Source: Chloroflexota bacterium
GTDB lineage: Bacteria; Chloroflexota; JAJPGV01
Assembly (NCBI GenBank): GCA_021325635.1
Contig: JAJPGV010000016.1
Coordinates: forward strand, 62,001-126,000
Length of the DNA: 64,000 bases
Reading direction: 5' to 3'
Shown here: positions 41,217 to 50,244 of the stretch, piece by piece
How positions within the stretch are numbered: the first letter of the stretch is position 1
Layout of the letters: each line of letters begins with the position of its first letter
Notes under the pieces: generated by a model
What the model was told of the DNA's origin: nothing
What the model saw: only the letters and a program-made list of their open reading frames with translations
The model's database searches: none
Made by a program: the position numbers and the translations under genes

Positions 41217-43430
41217 TCATTCCTGAACTTTGAGCTCGATCTCCCACAGCGGCGGGCAGTCGCGCGTGAGTATCTCGACCGACAGCAATAAGCCGCAGCC
41301 GGGGCAAGCATACTGCCTGGCTTCGAGATCCTGATGCAGGGTGATGTGCGGGCCGAGGTCCTCGGCCTGCACAACCGTGCGCGCCGCGTAATGCTTCCAA
41401 TTCTCATTGGCCGGGGCCAGCGCAGACTGGCAGCGCTCGCACCGCACGAGATGGGTGCCATCGACTCGGACCAGCTCCAGCCCTTCGCCAAGCCGGTACA
41501 GCGACGTCGCCGGCCCGCTCGGAGCCGCCCAGGTTCGCTCGCGCGGCCAGGCCTTACGCCGAGCGCGGATAGCGTCGCGCTGCTGCTTGGTCGCCTGCTC
41601 GTCGAGCTTACCCGCAGCCGCCAGCACCACGCCGTAGACCTCACGGGCCATGGCAGGGCTGACCACCCCAGTTCGGACGTCGTCTTCGACCAGCCCTGCT
41701 TCGCGCTCGAGCGGGTCGCCCCAGCCGCCACCCGGCTGTGGACACATCTCATACACGTCGCCGGCACCATAGGTAAGCCGTCCGGGCTGAGCGCTCAATG
41801 GCTGGGGCTCGCCCTGCAGCTCGCGGATGTCGTGCGGCAGCCGAGCCGAGGCGAACCACTCAGCGAGGTTGGTGTTGCGCATGAGCAGGCGCTGGTTGCA
41901 CGAGCCCGGATAGCCGCCGTACTGCCCCAGGGCGTTCGGCATCTGGAAACCGTGCCCACCGGGAATGATGGTGATGCGGTCGGTGTCGTGAACCGCCTGC
42001 GCCGTCTTCGCGCTCTGGCCGCCGTGCTGCCGGCCGGGTCCGCCCGTGTCCGGCAGGAAGTAGCGATACAGGTACAGCAGCGGCATAGCGCCTTCGATGC
42101 GCTCAATGTTGGGCAGGTTCTGCTGGGATCCGCAATGCGCACCGGCAGCGGGCAGCCCATCGCGATGTCCGTATGCTCCCCCGCCCATGAAGCCCATGTC
42201 CAGCAGCGGGCCGCCGAACAGCTCGCCGTGTTGATCGATACCGGCCACACGGAAGATGTCTGGCGCTGACGGCGGGTTGGCCTGCGCCTCGTTAGCCAGC
42301 GACGGCGAGCAGGCCACCAGCTTGGACAGCGCCTCCACCACCACTGCCTCGGCCAGCCAGATCACGCCAACCGCTCCCAGGCTGACCGGGGCCGGCCACG
42401 CTGCGTTTACCACGGTCCGCGGCTTGGTCACGACCTTGAGCGGGCGCAGCACCCCCGCGTTCCAGGGCAAATCGTAGGCCAGGATGGGGAAGATGGCGGA
42501 GTAGATCCCGCCCTTCAATCCGGATTCGGTGCAGTTGATGAACCGCTCGGACTGCGGTGCGCTGTCTGAGAAGTCGAACGTAATCTCGTCGCCCTGCTTG
42601 GTCATGGTGAGGGAAATCTTGTAGAGGCGGTTTTCGCGGCCGTCGTGGTCCTTGTAATTCACAGCTCGGATGACGCCGTCGGGCAGCTCGCGCAGCCGGC
42701 GGCGCATCTTGCTCTCGGAGAACTCGATCAAGCCTCCCATGGCCGCGCAAACGGTGTCCACGCCATAACGGCCAATTAGCGTCAGGATGCTCTGCTTGGC
42801 CACGTTGTTGGCGGAAATGACGGCCTTGAAGTCGAGCGACATGTTCCACGGCAGCCGCGACATGCCGGTGATCATGTTCCACACGTCGTTGCGCGGGCGC
42901 CCGCCGTCGATCAGCTTCACCGGCGGGATCAGGATGCCCTCCTGGCGGATGTCCGTCGCCTCGGGGCAAACGCTGCTCACCTCCATGCCGCCGACGTCGA
43001 GATGATGCGAGCAGCCGCCAGACCAGCCTACCAGCCTGCCCTCATGGTAGATGGGGGCCAGAATACCGATGTCCGGCGCGTGCAGGGCACCCTTGTGCGG
43101 ACTGTTGACGATGAACTGATCGTCCTCGTGGATGCCAGGATCCTCGGAGCAGTCGGCGATGATGTTGCGCGCCATCTCCGAAAGCGAAGCAGCCATGAGC
43201 TGGTTCCAGCGGCCCATGGTCACCAGCTCGCCGTTGGGCATGAACAGGGCGGTGTTGAAGTCCGAAGCGTCGGTCACCATCGGCGATCCGCTGACCGCCT
43301 TGACCGTCAGGGACATCTCGTCGGTGATGGCCAGCAGGCGATGACGGATGACCTCAAAGGTCACCGGGTCAAGCGCCGGCCGGTCCGCTGCCGCCCGGTC
43401 CCGGTCGGCCTGCTCGATCTGCACGCTCAT
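41217..43430 (-). CDS. HyuB-like subunit fused to an acetone-carboxylase-gamma-type domain
   Basis: 737 residues. Residues about 20-600 are hydantoinase B/acetophenone carboxylase-type (DPVTFEVIRHRLLAITDEM, NSPHKGALHAPDIGILAPI, PGGGWGDPLEREAG). The last about 80 residues form a separate zinc-ribbon-like module with Cys pairs C664/C667 (CERC) and C709/C712 (CPGC), ending PPLWEIELKVQE; ENWKHYAAR and RQYACPGCGLLLSVE resemble the small gamma subunit of acetone and acetophenone carboxylases. So two normally separate subunits appear fused. With HyuA next door (four-base overlap) the pair could be an ATP-dependent carboxylase of a ketone or enol, or a hydantoinase/oxoprolinase. The gamma module favours carboxylase. 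Confidence 0.9.
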   Translation of the reverse strand: MSVQIEQADRDRAAADRPALDPVTFEVIRHRLLAITDEMSLTVKAVSGSPMVTDASDFNTALFMPNGELVTMGRWNQLMAASLSEMARNIIADCSEDPGIHEDDQFIVNSPHKGALHAPDIGILAPIYHEGRLVGWSGGCSHHLDVGGMEVSSVCPEATDIRQEGILIPPVKLIDGGRPRNDVWNMITGMSRLPWNMSLDFKAVISANNVAKQSILTLIGRYGVDTVCAAMGGLIEFSESKMRRRLRELPDGVIRAVNYKDHDGRENRLYKISLTMTKQGDEITFDFSDSAPQSERFINCTESGLKGGIYSAIFPILAYDLPWNAGVLRPLKVVTKPRTVVNAAWPAPVSLGAVGVIWLAEAVVVEALSKLVACSPSLANEAQANPPSAPDIFRVAGIDQHGELFGGPLLDMGFMGGGAYGHRDGLPAAGAHCGSQQNLPNIERIEGAMPLLYLYRYFLPDTGGPGRQHGGQSAKTAQAVHDTDRITIIPGGHGFQMPNALGQYGGYPGSCNQRLLMRNTNLAEWFASARLPHDIRELQGEPQPLSAQPGRLTYGAGDVYEMCPQPGGGWGDPLEREAGLVEDDVRTGVVSPAMAREVYGVVLAAAGKLDEQATKQQRDAIRARRKAWPRERTWAAPSGPATSLYRLGEGLELVRVDGTHLVRCERCQSALAPANENWKHYAARTVVQAEDLGPHITLHQDLEARQYACPGCGLLLSVEILTRDCPPLWEIELKVQE

Positions 43431-45529
43431 TCCTCGCTCCTGCCGGTGATCACGGTGTTGAGGTACTGGTCGATCGAGACCGACTGCTCCGGGCCGACGA
43501 CAATGGTCGTGCCCGGGTGCTCGATGATTGCCGGACCGGCCAGCCGCGATCCGGCAGCCAGCTGGTCTCCGCGATAGACGCTCACCTCACGCACGTCGTT
43601 GCGCTCGATGGCGACCCGCCGCGTGCCCAGCAGCGCGCTTCCGGAGCCGGTCCCATTCAGCGCCGCCGGCTTCACCTCGGGCCGATCGATCGGCGCCGTG
43701 GCCTCAACCCGGAAGGTCGTAACTTCAATCCCCGCCGCGCGTAGTCCTGTGCCCTGCCCGTACAGCTCCTCGTACTTGCGCTCGAAGCGGACGATGGTGT
43801 CGTCGATCTCGCGCGACCCGAGCACGCCGGAGGGTACTTCGACCGACACCTCATTGACCTGCCGGCGATAGCGCAGGCTGAGAAAGCGGCGAATATGCTG
43901 GGTACCGGGGCCGCGCAGCGAGGCCATGGCCTCGCGCTCCAGCTCGGCGAAGTTGGCCGTGATGCGTTCTATGGGCAGCGCTTCGCCCGAGGGCATGACG
44001 CCCGCCGGGGTGCGCATGAGATCGGTAAGCGAGCAGGAGTAATGGCGGTCGGAGGTGATGGCGCCATAGGCCGACCAGCCGGTGGCCGCGAAGGGCACGA
44101 TGATGGACCGCACGCCGAGATCGGCGACAAAGCGGTGGCAATGCGTAGGGCCGGCGCCGCCGTAGGCGAACAGCACGAACTCGCGCGGGTCGTAGCCCTG
44201 CTGGATGGTCACGTTGCGCAGCAGATCGGCCATCTGATGATCCGCGATCTCACGAATGCCGGCCGCGGCTTCCATCACCGTCATCCCCAGCGGCTCGGCC
44301 ACCCGGCGCTCGATGGCTTCATGAGCGTATTGGCGATCCAGCCGCATGCGGCCGCCAAGGAAGAACTCGGGATCGATGAAGCCCAGAACGACGTCGGCAT
44401 CCGTTACCGTCGGCTCCGTGCCGCCGCGGCCATAGCAGGCCGGGCCTGGATCGGCCCCGGCGCTGTGCGGCCCCACGAACAGGTAGCCATCGTCCACGCG
44501 GGCAATGCTGCCTCCCCCCGCGCCGATGGCCTTGACGGCGATCACCGGCTGGACGAGGTGATAACGAGCCAGCTCCGTCACGGTCGTCACCAGTGGCTGG
44601 CCGTCGACGATCAGGCCTACGTCGAAACTCGTGCCGCCCATGTCCGTGGTGATCACGTTCTTCAGGCCCAGCGTCCTGGCCAGCCCAACCGAAGCCAGCA
44701 CTCCGCCGGCCGGCCCGCTGTTCAGCAGCGTGACCGGCCGTTCGCCGGCTTCCTGCGCCAGCACGACACCGCCGCCTGAATCCATGATCGAGAAGGTGCC
44801 GTCAAAGCCGCTGTCCACCAGGCGCTGTTCGAGATTCTTCACGTAGTCTCGAATCGTCGGCCCGAGGTACGAGTTAATGGCCGTCGTCGCGGTGCGCTCG
44901 TATTCGCCCAGCACCGCCACCAGCTCGTGCGAGAGGCTGAAAAAGAGATCGCCCGCCTCCTCCCGGATCACCTCTTCGGCGAGCCGTTCGTGGGCGGGGT
45001 TCACGAAGGACCACAGGAAGCACACCGCTAACGACTCCACGCCCTGAGCCACCAGGTCGCGGATCGCCGTTCGCAGCTCCTCGACCTGCAAGGGCACGAT
45101 GACCTGGCCCTTGTAGTCGATGCGCTCGGTCACTTCCCTGATGAGCTGCTTGGGAATGATCGGCGCCGGGTTGGTGCGGATGCTGTAGTGGGTGAACTCA
45201 TCCCCCATCCCGGCCCACGAGCCCATCGTCCGCTGAATCAGCAACGTATCGCCGAAGCCCTTGGTGGTAATCAGGCCGGTACGAACCCCCTTACGCTCGA
45301 TCAGGGCGTTCGTAGCGGTGGTCGTCCCGTGCGAAAACAGCTTGATTTGGCGGATGAACGCTTCCGCTTCCAGGCCGTAGGCCGCTGCCGCGACCTTCAA
45401 CACTTCGAGCACGCCGAGGCTGCGATCCTGCGGTGTCGTCGGCGCTTTGAACACCCTCCGATTGCCGCTCTCCTCGAGCACGACGGCGTCCGTGAAGGTC
45501 CCGCCAATATCGGTCCCCACATAAAACAT
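43427..45529 (-). CDS. HyuA-like subunit (hydantoinase A/acetone carboxylase beta type)
   Basis: 700 residues. The actin-like ATPase fold starts with GTDIGGTFTDAVVLEE and includes KLFSHGTTTATNALIERKG, TTDMGGTSFDVGLI and GGAGPTHCHRFVADLG, the hallmarks of hydantoinase A/oxoprolinase N-terminal and central domains. It activates the substrate by phosphorylation, while the B-type subunit completes hydrolysis or carboxylation. Its stop overlaps the B subunit start by four bases (ATGA). Length is normal for HyuA-type proteins. It lies nine bp after a redoxin gene. Confidence 0.94.
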   Translation of the reverse strand: MFYVGTDIGGTFTDAVVLEESGNRRVFKAPTTPQDRSLGVLEVLKVAAAAYGLEAEAFIRQIKLFSHGTTTATNALIERKGVRTGLITTKGFGDTLLIQRTMGSWAGMGDEFTHYSIRTNPAPIIPKQLIREVTERIDYKGQVIVPLQVEELRTAIRDLVAQGVESLAVCFLWSFVNPAHERLAEEVIREEAGDLFFSLSHELVAVLGEYERTATTAINSYLGPTIRDYVKNLEQRLVDSGFDGTFSIMDSGGGVVLAQEAGERPVTLLNSGPAGGVLASVGLARTLGLKNVITTDMGGTSFDVGLIVDGQPLVTTVTELARYHLVQPVIAVKAIGAGGGSIARVDDGYLFVGPHSAGADPGPACYGRGGTEPTVTDADVVLGFIDPEFFLGGRMRLDRQYAHEAIERRVAEPLGMTVMEAAAGIREIADHQMADLLRNVTIQQGYDPREFVLFAYGGAGPTHCHRFVADLGVRSIIVPFAATGWSAYGAITSDRHYSCSLTDLMRTPAGVMPSGEALPIERITANFAELEREAMASLRGPGTQHIRRFLSLRYRRQVNEVSVEVPSGVLGSREIDDTIVRFERKYEELYGQGTGLRAAGIEVTTFRVEATAPIDRPEVKPAALNGTGSGSALLGTRRVAIERNDVREVSVYRGDQLAAGSRLAGPAIIEHPGTTIVVGPEQSVSIDQYLNTVITGRSEE

Positions 45530-45538
45530 GGCCCCTAA

Positions 45539-46288
45539 CTATACTCCCGCCCTGTTGCTCTTTGGCTGTCCCGGACCCGGTCCCACGGCTGGATCGAAAC
45601 CCAGCGCCTGCACCAGGTCGGCCCGCGCTTTGGGTCCCGATCGAGCCAGCACGCGGTCATAAGGCGGATCGCTCCAGAAGCTCAACAGCGACTCCGCGTA
45701 TGCCTGCCGCGGCTGCTTCCCGGTGGCTTCGAGCTGGTCGCAGTCGATGAGCTGCCGCAGCACGGCTCGGAGCTGGTCCGGCAGCAGCCACGACGCCTTG
45801 TAGGCGATCCGCCCTGACTTAGCCACCACGTAGACCGGGTTTGGCATGAGACCGTAAGCATGGTGGGCTTCACCGTCAAGCGTGTCCACCAGGACTGGGA
45901 ACTGCAGGCCTTCCAGCCGCTGCAGATCCCGCGCGTGAGCCAGCTTCTGCTCCATTGAGCGCAGCGGACCATAGTGCTCGCCGGGATGCGCCTCTCTCGT
46001 GTACAGCAGCAGCACCTGCACGTCGGTTCCAGCGAGCTCGACGTGGATCTCGTTCAACCGCGGGACGTCGAAGGCCGTCGTCGGACCGGTGATGCAACCC
46101 AGCTCGAAAGCGACGTGCTTCTTCCCGCGAAAGTCGGACAGGCGCACCGGCTGGCCGGACAGGTCGAAGGCCGTGAAGTCCGGAGCCTCCATGCCTGCGT
46201 GCAGCTTGGGCTGAAAATCCGGATTCCCGGACTCGGCCCAGCGCAGCCCTTCGCCGGTAAACGACTCGCGGTTGTACGGCGCCGTCAT
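45539..46288 (-). CDS. Redoxin/deiodinase-like thioredoxin-fold protein
   Basis: 249 residues. Thioredoxin-fold core EAPDFTAFDLSGQPVRLSDFRGKK (about 35-57) is typical of AhpC/TSA proteins, and YTREAHPGEHYGPL (96-109) resembles the EAH motif of iodothyronine-deiodinase-like bacterial proteins. At the active-site loop it reads FELGCITGPTT. Cys65 is present, but the position usually holding the reactive Cys/Sec in deiodinase-like proteins appears to be Gly68. No CxxC is seen. The ATG overlaps the UbiD stop upstream (ATGA). An in-operon redox or binding role is inferred; the catalytic type is uncertain. Confidence 0.8.
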   Translation of the reverse strand: MTAPYNRESFTGEGLRWAESGNPDFQPKLHAGMEAPDFTAFDLSGQPVRLSDFRGKKHVAFELGCITGPTTAFDVPRLNEIHVELAGTDVQVLLLYTREAHPGEHYGPLRSMEQKLAHARDLQRLEGLQFPVLVDTLDGEAHHAYGLMPNPVYVVAKSGRIAYKASWLLPDQLRAVLRQLIDCDQLEATGKQPRQAYAESLLSFWSDPPYDRVLARSGPKARADLVQALGFDPAVGPGPGQPKSNRAGV

Positions 46289-47706
46289 TCCAACCCGTAT
46301 TCATGCCAGCGCTCGCGCACCTGGCGCAGCATGGCCTCGTCAGGCCGGACGGCCGCCGGCCAGTCAAAGCCCTTGTATTGGGTGGTGGCGTCGATGCCGA
46401 TCTTCGACGAGCGATTGTTGATGACGCTCGGCCGCAGCGCGGGCTCGATCGACGGGTCGAGGCTCGACCCGCGATGATAGCTATCCGCCATGACGATGTC
46501 GCGGTGCGGCTGCACCCGTGTGGACAGCGCCCAATCCACCTGCTCCCAATCGAACACGTCGATGTCCGCATCGACCACGATGATCCATTTGAAGCCGTAG
46601 TTCGTGGCCAGGGCGGCGTCGATGACCTGCCGCGTGTGTCCGCTGTAGTACTGGCGCTCCAGAGAGATGACGGCAATGAAGGACCGGCCGCGGAACCACA
46701 CGTCCTTGATACCCGGCACGCCCATTTTGATCAGGTTCGCCTTGAAGGCGGCCGACACGCCAACGGACACCAGCACGTCGCTTTCGTTGGGGGCGGGCCC
46801 TTCCAGCGTGCCCTGCATGATCGGCCGATCGCGATGGGTGATCGCGGACAGCTGCACCGTCGTTCGCTTCGCCCGCTCTCCGCCGTAGTAGCCCGTGTAT
46901 TCGCCGAAGGGCCCCTCCTCGCACCAGTCGCCCGGGTCCGGCGATATCCAGCCCTCGAAAACGATCTCGGCGGCGGCCGGCACACGCAGGTCGACGGTCT
47001 TGGCCTGCACCAGCTCCATGGGAGCACCGCGCAGCGCGCCGGCAAGGGCCAGCTCGTCTTCTCCGTAATTCAGCGGCATCACCGCCGAGGCCAGCACCGC
47101 CTGATCGACGCCGAAGCAGGTCGCTACAGGCATCGGCTTGCCTCTGGCCTGGTATTTCTGGAAGACGACCGAGCCGTGCCGGCCCAGCAGGATCCCGGTC
47201 TTATCTTTGCCCACCACCTGCTCGCGGTAGAGCGCGGCATTGCGCAGGCCGGTGTCGGGATCCTCGGTGATCACCACTCCCAGAGTGCCGATGAAGCGGC
47301 CGCCGTCGAGCGGATGCCAGAAGGGGCTGGGGAAGCGGCCCAGGTCGATGTCCCCACCCTGCAGCACGTGCTCCTGACACGGCGCACGGTCGACCGTGAC
47401 CGGAGGCAGGGGATGTTGGTACGCGTGCAGCACATGCGCCTGGAGGCCGGACGGATCGCTCGGCGCATTGATGGCCATGGCGTACCGCTCCATCGATCCA
47501 AGGGCCCCGCACAGCAGCGGGAAGTCGGCGTCCTTCACCCGTTCGAACAGGACCGCCGGTCCACGTCGCTGGTGGACTTCGTGCATGACGGTCCCGATTT
47601 CGAGGTCCCAGTCGACCTGCTTGGCCACACGCTTCAACTGGCCTCGCGTTTCCAGGCTATCCAGAAAGCTCCGAAGATCCGCGAACACGCTTGCCTCCTT
47701 CGTCAT
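46285..47706 (-). CDS. UbiD-family decarboxylase, intact active site, divergent member
   Basis: 473 residues. Catalytic positions: N156 and R161 in NAALYR, metal-type E231 in GAPMEL, and E264/E269 in EEGPFGEYTGYY. It differs from the other intact copies in the first motif (NAALYR rather than NVGTYR), the MHEVHQRRGPAVLFERVK N-terminal block and RSSKIGIDATTQYKG near the end, features closer to classical UbiD and phenylphosphate-carboxylase-like proteins. It follows the molybdenum hydroxylase gene by 42 bp and is translationally coupled to the redoxin gene. Confidence 0.95.
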   Translation of the reverse strand: MTKEASVFADLRSFLDSLETRGQLKRVAKQVDWDLEIGTVMHEVHQRRGPAVLFERVKDADFPLLCGALGSMERYAMAINAPSDPSGLQAHVLHAYQHPLPPVTVDRAPCQEHVLQGGDIDLGRFPSPFWHPLDGGRFIGTLGVVITEDPDTGLRNAALYREQVVGKDKTGILLGRHGSVVFQKYQARGKPMPVATCFGVDQAVLASAVMPLNYGEDELALAGALRGAPMELVQAKTVDLRVPAAAEIVFEGWISPDPGDWCEEGPFGEYTGYYGGERAKRTTVQLSAITHRDRPIMQGTLEGPAPNESDVLVSVGVSAAFKANLIKMGVPGIKDVWFRGRSFIAVISLERQYYSGHTRQVIDAALATNYGFKWIIVVDADIDVFDWEQVDWALSTRVQPHRDIVMADSYHRGSSLDPSIEPALRPSVINNRSSKIGIDATTQYKGFDWPAAVRPDEAMLRQVRERWHEYGLE

Positions 47707-47748
47707 CGCTGGCCGCGGTCGAAGAGCCTGACCGGGCCAATCATTCGG

Positions 47749-50088
47749 CTACGGTCCGGCGCCCCGCCGAGACGCTGTCTGGATGGCCAACCACACCTTC
47801 GATGGGGTGAACGGCATGTCGAGCTCGGTCACTCCGAGGGGGGCCAGGGCATCCAGGACGGCGTTGGCAATGGCCGCGGGCGCCGCTATCGTACCAGCCT
47901 CGCCCACACCTTTGGCTCCTAAGGGGTTGAGGGGTGAAACCGTCACGGTGTGGCCCAGCAGCGGCTGCGGGACGTCGGCAGCCGTGGGCAGGGCATAGTC
48001 CACCAGTGAGCCCGAGAGCAGCTGGCCGCTCTCGTCGTAGGCCACCTCTTCGAACAGCGCCTGGCCGATGCCCTGGGCGATGCCGCCCTGGATCTGACCC
48101 TGAACCAGCAGCGGATTGATAACGTTGCCGCAGTCGTCCACGGCTACATAGCGCAGCAAGCGCACCTTGCCGGTTTCGGTGTCGACCTCGACCGCGCAGA
48201 CGTGTGTCCCAAAGGGGTAGGTCTCGCGCTCCATCGCAAATTCCTCGCTGAACGCCAGCGGGTGGCCGGCGGCCCCGGCAGCGCGATGGTGGCAAGATCG
48301 AGCGACCTCGACGAACGAGATTCCCCGCGCGGCGTCGCCGACTACGTGAAACCGGCCTTCGGCCAACCGGACGTCATCTTGGCGGGCCTCCAACAGCTCC
48401 GCCGCCCGGGCGCGCATCGCCGTTCGTACCCGCGTGCAGGCCAGCACGGCGGCAGACCCTCCCAACATGGCCGAACGCGAGCCGAAGGTCCCTATCCCAT
48501 CGGCCACAGGGTCGGTGTCGCCGCACACCACGTCCACCTGCTCCATGGGCACCTGGAGCTCGTCGGCCACAATCTGCGCAAAGGTGGTCTCGTGCCCCTG
48601 GCCGTGCGGGGAAGAGCCGCTCAGCAGCGTCACCCGCCCCGCGGCGTCCACGCGCACCTCGGCGAATTCCTCAAGCATGGCTCCGGCAGGTTCGACAAAG
48701 CTGGCGATGCCGATGCCGAGATAGCGACCCTGCTCCCGGGCATCACGCTGCTCCAGCCGCAAGCCGTCGTAGTCCGCCAACCGAAGCGCACGCTCGAACG
48801 CTGCCGCGTAGTCTCCACTGTCATAGGTGGCGCCGGTGACCGTGCGGTAGGGAAACGCCTCCGCCGGTATGAAGTTGCGGCGCCGGATCTCGGCGGGATC
48901 GAGGCCCAGCGCGCGAGCAGCGACGTCCATGGCCCGCTCGATGAGAAAGGCCGCCTCGGGACGCCCCGCGCCCCGGTAGGGGCCGATCGGCGCGCGATTG
49001 GTGAACATGGCAGTCACGCGGCTGCTGGCGTGCGGCACCATATAGGGACCGGGGCACATGACGGCGATGTTGCGCGGCGGCCCGGCGGCGATGGGATGGA
49101 GGAACGCTCCCATGTCGGACAGCACGTCGACGTCCAGAGCCCGGATGCGGCCGTCATTGCCGAGCCCCAACGTCACCTGGGCCAGGTGGCCCCGACCCTG
49201 GCTCATCGTCTGCAGGCTCTCGCTCCGCGTTTCGACCCAGCTCACTGCGCAGCGCTCGGTCCAGGCGAGGTAGGCCACAACCGCCTCCTCGGGACAGATC
49301 GTGCCCTTGGCGCCGAACCCGCCACCAACGTCCGGCGCGATCACCCGAATCCTGTCCGCCGGAAGGCCCAACATGCCTGCCAGCGCCCGGCGATCGTAGT
49401 GCGGCATCTGAGTCGAAAGCCGGACCACGAGGCGACCACTGGCCGCTTCATAGCGCGCCAGGATCGAGCGCGGTTCCAAGGGCACGGCGGCCAATCTCGA
49501 CTGCACGATGCGCAGATCGACGCGGCGCTCCGCTTCGGCCAGGCGCGCGCCGACGTCATCCGACCCGCGCTGAATCACGAACGCCATGTTGCTGTCGAGC
49601 TGCGGGTGGACCAATGCCTCGACGTCTTCGAGCGCCTCCCAGGAATGATCGACCACGGGCAGGGGCTCGTAGTCGACGACGATAACGTTCGCCGCGTCGC
49701 ACGCCTGGTAAGGGTCGTCGGCGAGCACGGCAGCGACCGGCTCGCCAACGTATCGCACCGCGTCCCGGGCCAGGATCGGCCGCTGAGGAACCCGGGCGCC
49801 TTCGGGCACGAACATCATCGGCGGCGACCCAAGCGCAGCAAGGTCCGCCGCGGCCAGGACTCGAACGACGCCGCGCGCCGAGGCGGCCAGACTCGCGTCG
49901 AGGGCCACAACCCGAGCGTGAGCGTAGGGGCTGCGGACGAACGCCAGGTGCAGCGCCTTGCCTGGACGAGCGTCGGCCGTGTAGCTGCCGTGGCCCGTGA
50001 TGAAGCGCAGGTCCTCCCGCCGCTTGACACCTTGGCCGGTATACCTCTGGTTACCGGAACCACCCATTTGCCGGGCGTCAGCATTCAC
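47749..50088 (-). CDS. Xanthine dehydrogenase-family molybdopterin-binding large subunit
   Basis: 779 residues from GTG 50088 (ATG 50067 is possible; neither has a clear ribosome site). Hydroxylates N-heterocycles, aldehydes or similar using molybdopterin and water. N-terminal KRREDLRFITGHGSYTADAR begins the a/b hammerhead; GGGFGAKGTICPEEAVVAYLA binds the cofactor; GPYRGAGRPEAAFLIERA lacks the CO-dehydrogenase AYRCSFR loop, so it is not CoxL. The active-site Glu is about E730 in GVGEAGT. The FAD (medium) and 2Fe-2S (small) subunits normally encoded beside it are absent from this window. It is first in the minus-strand run. Confidence 0.95.
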   Translation of the reverse strand: MNADARQMGGSGNQRYTGQGVKRREDLRFITGHGSYTADARPGKALHLAFVRSPYAHARVVALDASLAASARGVVRVLAAADLAALGSPPMMFVPEGARVPQRPILARDAVRYVGEPVAAVLADDPYQACDAANVIVVDYEPLPVVDHSWEALEDVEALVHPQLDSNMAFVIQRGSDDVGARLAEAERRVDLRIVQSRLAAVPLEPRSILARYEAASGRLVVRLSTQMPHYDRRALAGMLGLPADRIRVIAPDVGGGFGAKGTICPEEAVVAYLAWTERCAVSWVETRSESLQTMSQGRGHLAQVTLGLGNDGRIRALDVDVLSDMGAFLHPIAAGPPRNIAVMCPGPYMVPHASSRVTAMFTNRAPIGPYRGAGRPEAAFLIERAMDVAARALGLDPAEIRRRNFIPAEAFPYRTVTGATYDSGDYAAAFERALRLADYDGLRLEQRDAREQGRYLGIGIASFVEPAGAMLEEFAEVRVDAAGRVTLLSGSSPHGQGHETTFAQIVADELQVPMEQVDVVCGDTDPVADGIGTFGSRSAMLGGSAAVLACTRVRTAMRARAAELLEARQDDVRLAEGRFHVVGDAARGISFVEVARSCHHRAAGAAGHPLAFSEEFAMERETYPFGTHVCAVEVDTETGKVRLLRYVAVDDCGNVINPLLVQGQIQGGIAQGIGQALFEEVAYDESGQLLSGSLVDYALPTAADVPQPLLGHTVTVSPLNPLGAKGVGEAGTIAAPAAIANAVLDALAPLGVTELDMPFTPSKVWLAIQTASRRGAGP

Positions 50089-50244
50089 CGGCGGAATAGT
50101 AGTACAGCGTCCTCACGCAGGAGCGTCACGAGCGCGCAGCGCCGGCCGCCAGATCAGTTCATGACTTTGATAGGATCGTGCCAAGCGATCGGGCCATCAC
50201 GGCGAGGACAAGCTCGGTGCCGTCGCGCTCGAATGGGAGACGGA

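Noticed and set aside
46303-47922. 539-codon plus-strand frame
   Set aside because: Lies opposite the UbiD gene at 46285-47706, has no recognisable motif and the composition of an antisense shadow.
48202-50244. Very long open plus-strand frame joined to the Rieske oxygenase (1068 codons in all)
   Set aside because: It is antisense to the clear molybdenum hydroxylase gene; the first two thirds show no domain and are rich in His/Arg typical of GC-rich shadow frames. The real start with a ribosome site is 50245.
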